Positions 5,729-7,222 of a stretch of 7,222 nt of DNA are shown piece by piece. Position numbers and translations under genes: made by a program. The stretch is from positions 1 to 7,222 of the forward strand of contig CAMVDK010000162.1 in the NCBI GenBank assembly GCA_947166165.1, read 5' to 3'. The notes below the pieces were generated by a model, which did no database searches, was not told the origin of the DNA, and saw nothing but the letters and a program-made list of their open reading frames with translations. The DNA comes from an uncultured Porphyromonadaceae bacterium (GTDB lineage: Bacteria > Bacteroidota > Bacteroidia > Bacteroidales > Muribaculaceae). Within the stretch, counting starts at the first letter, position 1; every line of letters begins with the position of its first letter.

Positions 5729-7039
5729 GTGTATCTTTATCATCGATTCTACTATGCTGTGCTGGCGGTGGTGCTGGTGCTGATAGCCGGCCAGGCGTGG
5801 GCACCGCTCTTTGTGGCGGGCAAGTGGCTGCTTGTCCTGCTGGCAGTGCTGGTGCTCGTCGACGTGGCCCTGCTGTGGCACCGGCGCGGCATCGCCGCCG
5901 AGCGCCACTGCGCCGAGCGCTTTTCCAACGGCGACGACAACGAGGTGGACCTGCGCGTTGACAGCAGCTACCCCTTCGGCGTGCGCCTGCGGGTGATCGA
6001 CGAGATTCCGCACGTGTTCCAGCGCCGCGACGTGAGCTTCGACGCTGTGCTGCCACCGGCAGGCGGGGCCGACATCCACTACCGCCTGCGGCCAACCAAG
6101 CGCGGCGTGTATGGCTTCGGGCTGATACGCGTGTTTGCCCGCACGGCCCTGGGGCTGGTGGAGCGGCGCTACAGCTGCGGCGAGCCCACCGACGTGGCCG
6201 TCTATCCCAGCTACCTCATGCTCAACCAATACGAGCTGCTGGCCATGAGCAACAACCTCACCGAGCTGGGCATCAAGCGCATACGCCGCGTGGGCAACAA
6301 CACCGAGTTTGAGCAAATCAAGGACTATGTGCAGGGCGACGACTTCCGCACCATCAACTGGAAGGCCACTGCGCGGCGAGGACAGCTCATGGTGAACGTC
6401 TACACCGACGAGCGCTCGCAGCAGGTGATCAGCGTGATCGACAAGGGACGCGTGATGCAGCAGGCCTTCGAGGGCATGACGCTGCTCGACTATGCCATCA
6501 ACGCCGCGCTGGTGATCAGCCACGTGGCCATCCGCAAGGAGGACCGGGCGGGGCTCATCACCTTCGGCGCCGAGCTCGACGACTATGTGCCGGCCGAGCG
6601 GCGCGGCGGGCAGATGCAGCTCATCCTCGAGAGCCTCTACGGCCAGCAGACCGACTTCGGCGAGAGCGACTACTCGGCGTTGTGCGCCGAGGTGGACCGG
6701 CTCGTGGGCAAGCGCAGTCTGCTCATTCTCTACACCAATTTCACCGGCCTGGCGAGCCTGCGGCGCCAGCTGCCCTACATGCAGCAGCTCGGCAAGCGGC
6801 ACCGGCTGCTGGTGGTGTTTTTCGACGACGTGGAACTCAAAGAGTTTATCGCCACTCCGGCGCGCAGCACGCGCGACCACTACCAGCACGTGGTGGCCGA
6901 GAAGATGGACTACGAGCGCCGCCTCATCGTCAACACGCTGCGCCAGCACGGCATCCTGAGCCTGCTCACCACGCCCCAAGGGCTGAGCGTGGACCTGATC
7001 AACAAGTACCTCGAAATCAAAACCCGCCAGCTCATCTAG
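5729..7039 (+). CDS. DUF58 / VWA-like protein, partner of MoxR (GTG start)
   Basis: This 436-residue protein has two N-terminal membrane helices (about 8-25 and 30-50), then a beta-rich stretch (60-160), the DUF58 signature and a von Willebrand A-like region. The signature is EFEQIKDYVQGDDFRTINWK (193-212) followed by ATARRG. The strand ISVIDKGRVM (234-243) corresponds to the first metal-site loop of VWA domains, but the DxSxS pattern is altered to DKGRV, as is common in DUF58. LLILYTNFTG (331-340) and LVVFFDDVELKEF (361-373) fit later strands. Start: no ATG in the frame precedes the conserved domain, an in-frame TGA lies at 5687-5689, and MYLYHRFYYAV after the GTG at 5729 matches the family's N-terminus. 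The gene begins 58 nt after MoxR, the widest gap in the array, and is the last recognisable gene. It probably tethers the MoxR ATPase to the membrane, which is inferred from family pairing. Confidence 0.92.
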   Translation: MYLYHRFYYAVLAVVLVLIAGQAWAPLFVAGKWLLVLLAVLVLVDVALLWHRRGIAAERHCAERFSNGDDNEVDLRVDSSYPFGVRLRVIDEIPHVFQRRDVSFDAVLPPAGGADIHYRLRPTKRGVYGFGLIRVFARTALGLVERRYSCGEPTDVAVYPSYLMLNQYELLAMSNNLTELGIKRIRRVGNNTEFEQIKDYVQGDDFRTINWKATARRGQLMVNVYTDERSQQVISVIDKGRVMQQAFEGMTLLDYAINAALVISHVAIRKEDRAGLITFGAELDDYVPAERRGGQMQLILESLYGQQTDFGESDYSALCAEVDRLVGKRSLLILYTNFTGLASLRRQLPYMQQLGKRHRLLVVFFDDVELKEFIATPARSTRDHYQHVVAEKMDYERRLIVNTLRQHGILSLLTTPQGLSVDLINKYLEIKTRQLI

Positions 7040-7222
7040 CCCCCCGCCACGAGAATCACAAGACGTAAGGACAAAAGGAGACGGAATTTCAAGACATAAA
7101 CATTTAAGGAGGGTTCTATAAATTGCTTGAGCCGAATTGGGCTTGATTGCTGAGCAGGTTTTTGGCTCAAGCTGCGCAAAGCAGTAGCGGGCTACGGTTC
7201 AAGCTGTTGAGACAAAAGATGC
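7040..7222. other. Non-coding, repeat-rich region after the operon
   Basis: No gene of recognisable family is seen in these 183 nt; all frames are short or featureless. The first half has two copies of a degenerate 22-nt unit starting CAAGAC and ending GGAG (7059-7080 and 7090-7111, 16 of 22 identical, 31-bp period). The second half has related GCTTGA and GGCTCAAGC-type arms that can pair in more than one way. An ATG at 7219-7221 at the edge could begin a gene, so the stretch might be a leader. It could equally be a transcript tail or a dispersed repeat. No hairpin followed by a run of T, as needed for an intrinsic terminator, was found. Confidence 0.5.
7125..7204 (+). repeat. One arm with two alternative complementary arms
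   Basis: GCTTGAGCC (7125-7133) is the exact reverse complement of GGCTCAAGC (7164-7172). It also pairs fully, with one G-U pair, with GGTTCAAGC (7196-7204). The two 3' arms are direct repeats with a 32-nt period (10 of 11 bases when CTG is included). Between them lie two small hairpins: CTGC-gcaaa-GCAG (7172-7184) and GTAG-cggg-CTAC around 7184-7195. A second competing stem is TGAGC (7151-7155) with GCTCA (7165-7169). The pairings are read directly from the sequence; any function is inference. Confidence 0.6.

Noticed and set aside
5732..5739. TATCTTTA as an internal promoter element at the DUF58 start.
   Set aside because: It matches only seven of eight positions, lies inside codons 2-4 and could not drive the GTG start at 5729.
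5642..6979. A 445-codon open frame on the minus strand opposite DUF58.
   Set aside because: It has shadow-type composition, no family features and no promoter; the plus-strand frame has the full DUF58 signature.
7104..7146. A new gene start after the TTAAGGAGGG sequence.
   Set aside because: No ATG or GTG lies at a usable distance, and the TTG at 7123 opens a frame that stops within eight codons.
7164..7210. A tRNA, suggested by GGTTCAA resembling a T-loop.
   Set aside because: The flanking bases do not form a T-stem, and no acceptor, D or anticodon arm could be found.

Overview
The window looks like chromosomal DNA from a GC-rich member of the Bacteroidales. The signs are a dprA-thioesterase pair, a SpoIIM / DUF4129 / DUF4350 / MoxR / DUF58 gene set, mostly absent Shine-Dalgarno sequences, and two divergent promoter elements of the Bacteroidetes TAnnTTTG type. 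Family or genus cannot be fixed from the sequence; a Muribaculaceae- or Prevotella-like gut organism is a guess.

Layout. Positions 1-697 are read leftward: a hotdog-fold acyl-CoA thioesterase (697-296), then the first 94 codons of dprA (282-1), which runs off the window edge. Positions 698-875 are an AT-rich divergent control region with one -7-like element per strand and, in the rightward leader, small palindromes. Positions 876-7039 hold six rightward genes in a tight array that looks like one operon: a SpoIIM-family membrane protein (876-1859), a second multipass membrane protein (1828-2712, overlapping by 32 nt), a DUF4129 protein (2727-3386), a DUF4350 protein (3383-4669, ATGA overlap), a MoxR-type AAA+ ATPase (4693-5670) and a DUF58 protein with a von Willebrand A-like region (5729-7039, GTG start). 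Positions 7040-7222 contain no recognisable gene but are dense in short direct and inverted repeats that allow mutually exclusive stems.

How the genes may work together. MoxR ATPases and DUF58/VWA proteins are thought to act as a chaperone-like pair that matures or inserts metal ions into partner proteins. Here the pair is encoded with four membrane or membrane-anchored proteins. The likely picture is an inner-membrane complex with a cytoplasmic ATPase, DUF58 and DUF4129 domains at the membrane, a DUF4350 periplasmic domain, and two polytopic subunits. Its substrate is unknown. The family set is a recurring but functionally uncharacterised one, so this is the best candidate in the window for an undescribed system. 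The SpoIIM name does not imply sporulation. No insertion sequence, CRISPR array, tRNA or rRNA was seen, and no convincing intrinsic terminator.
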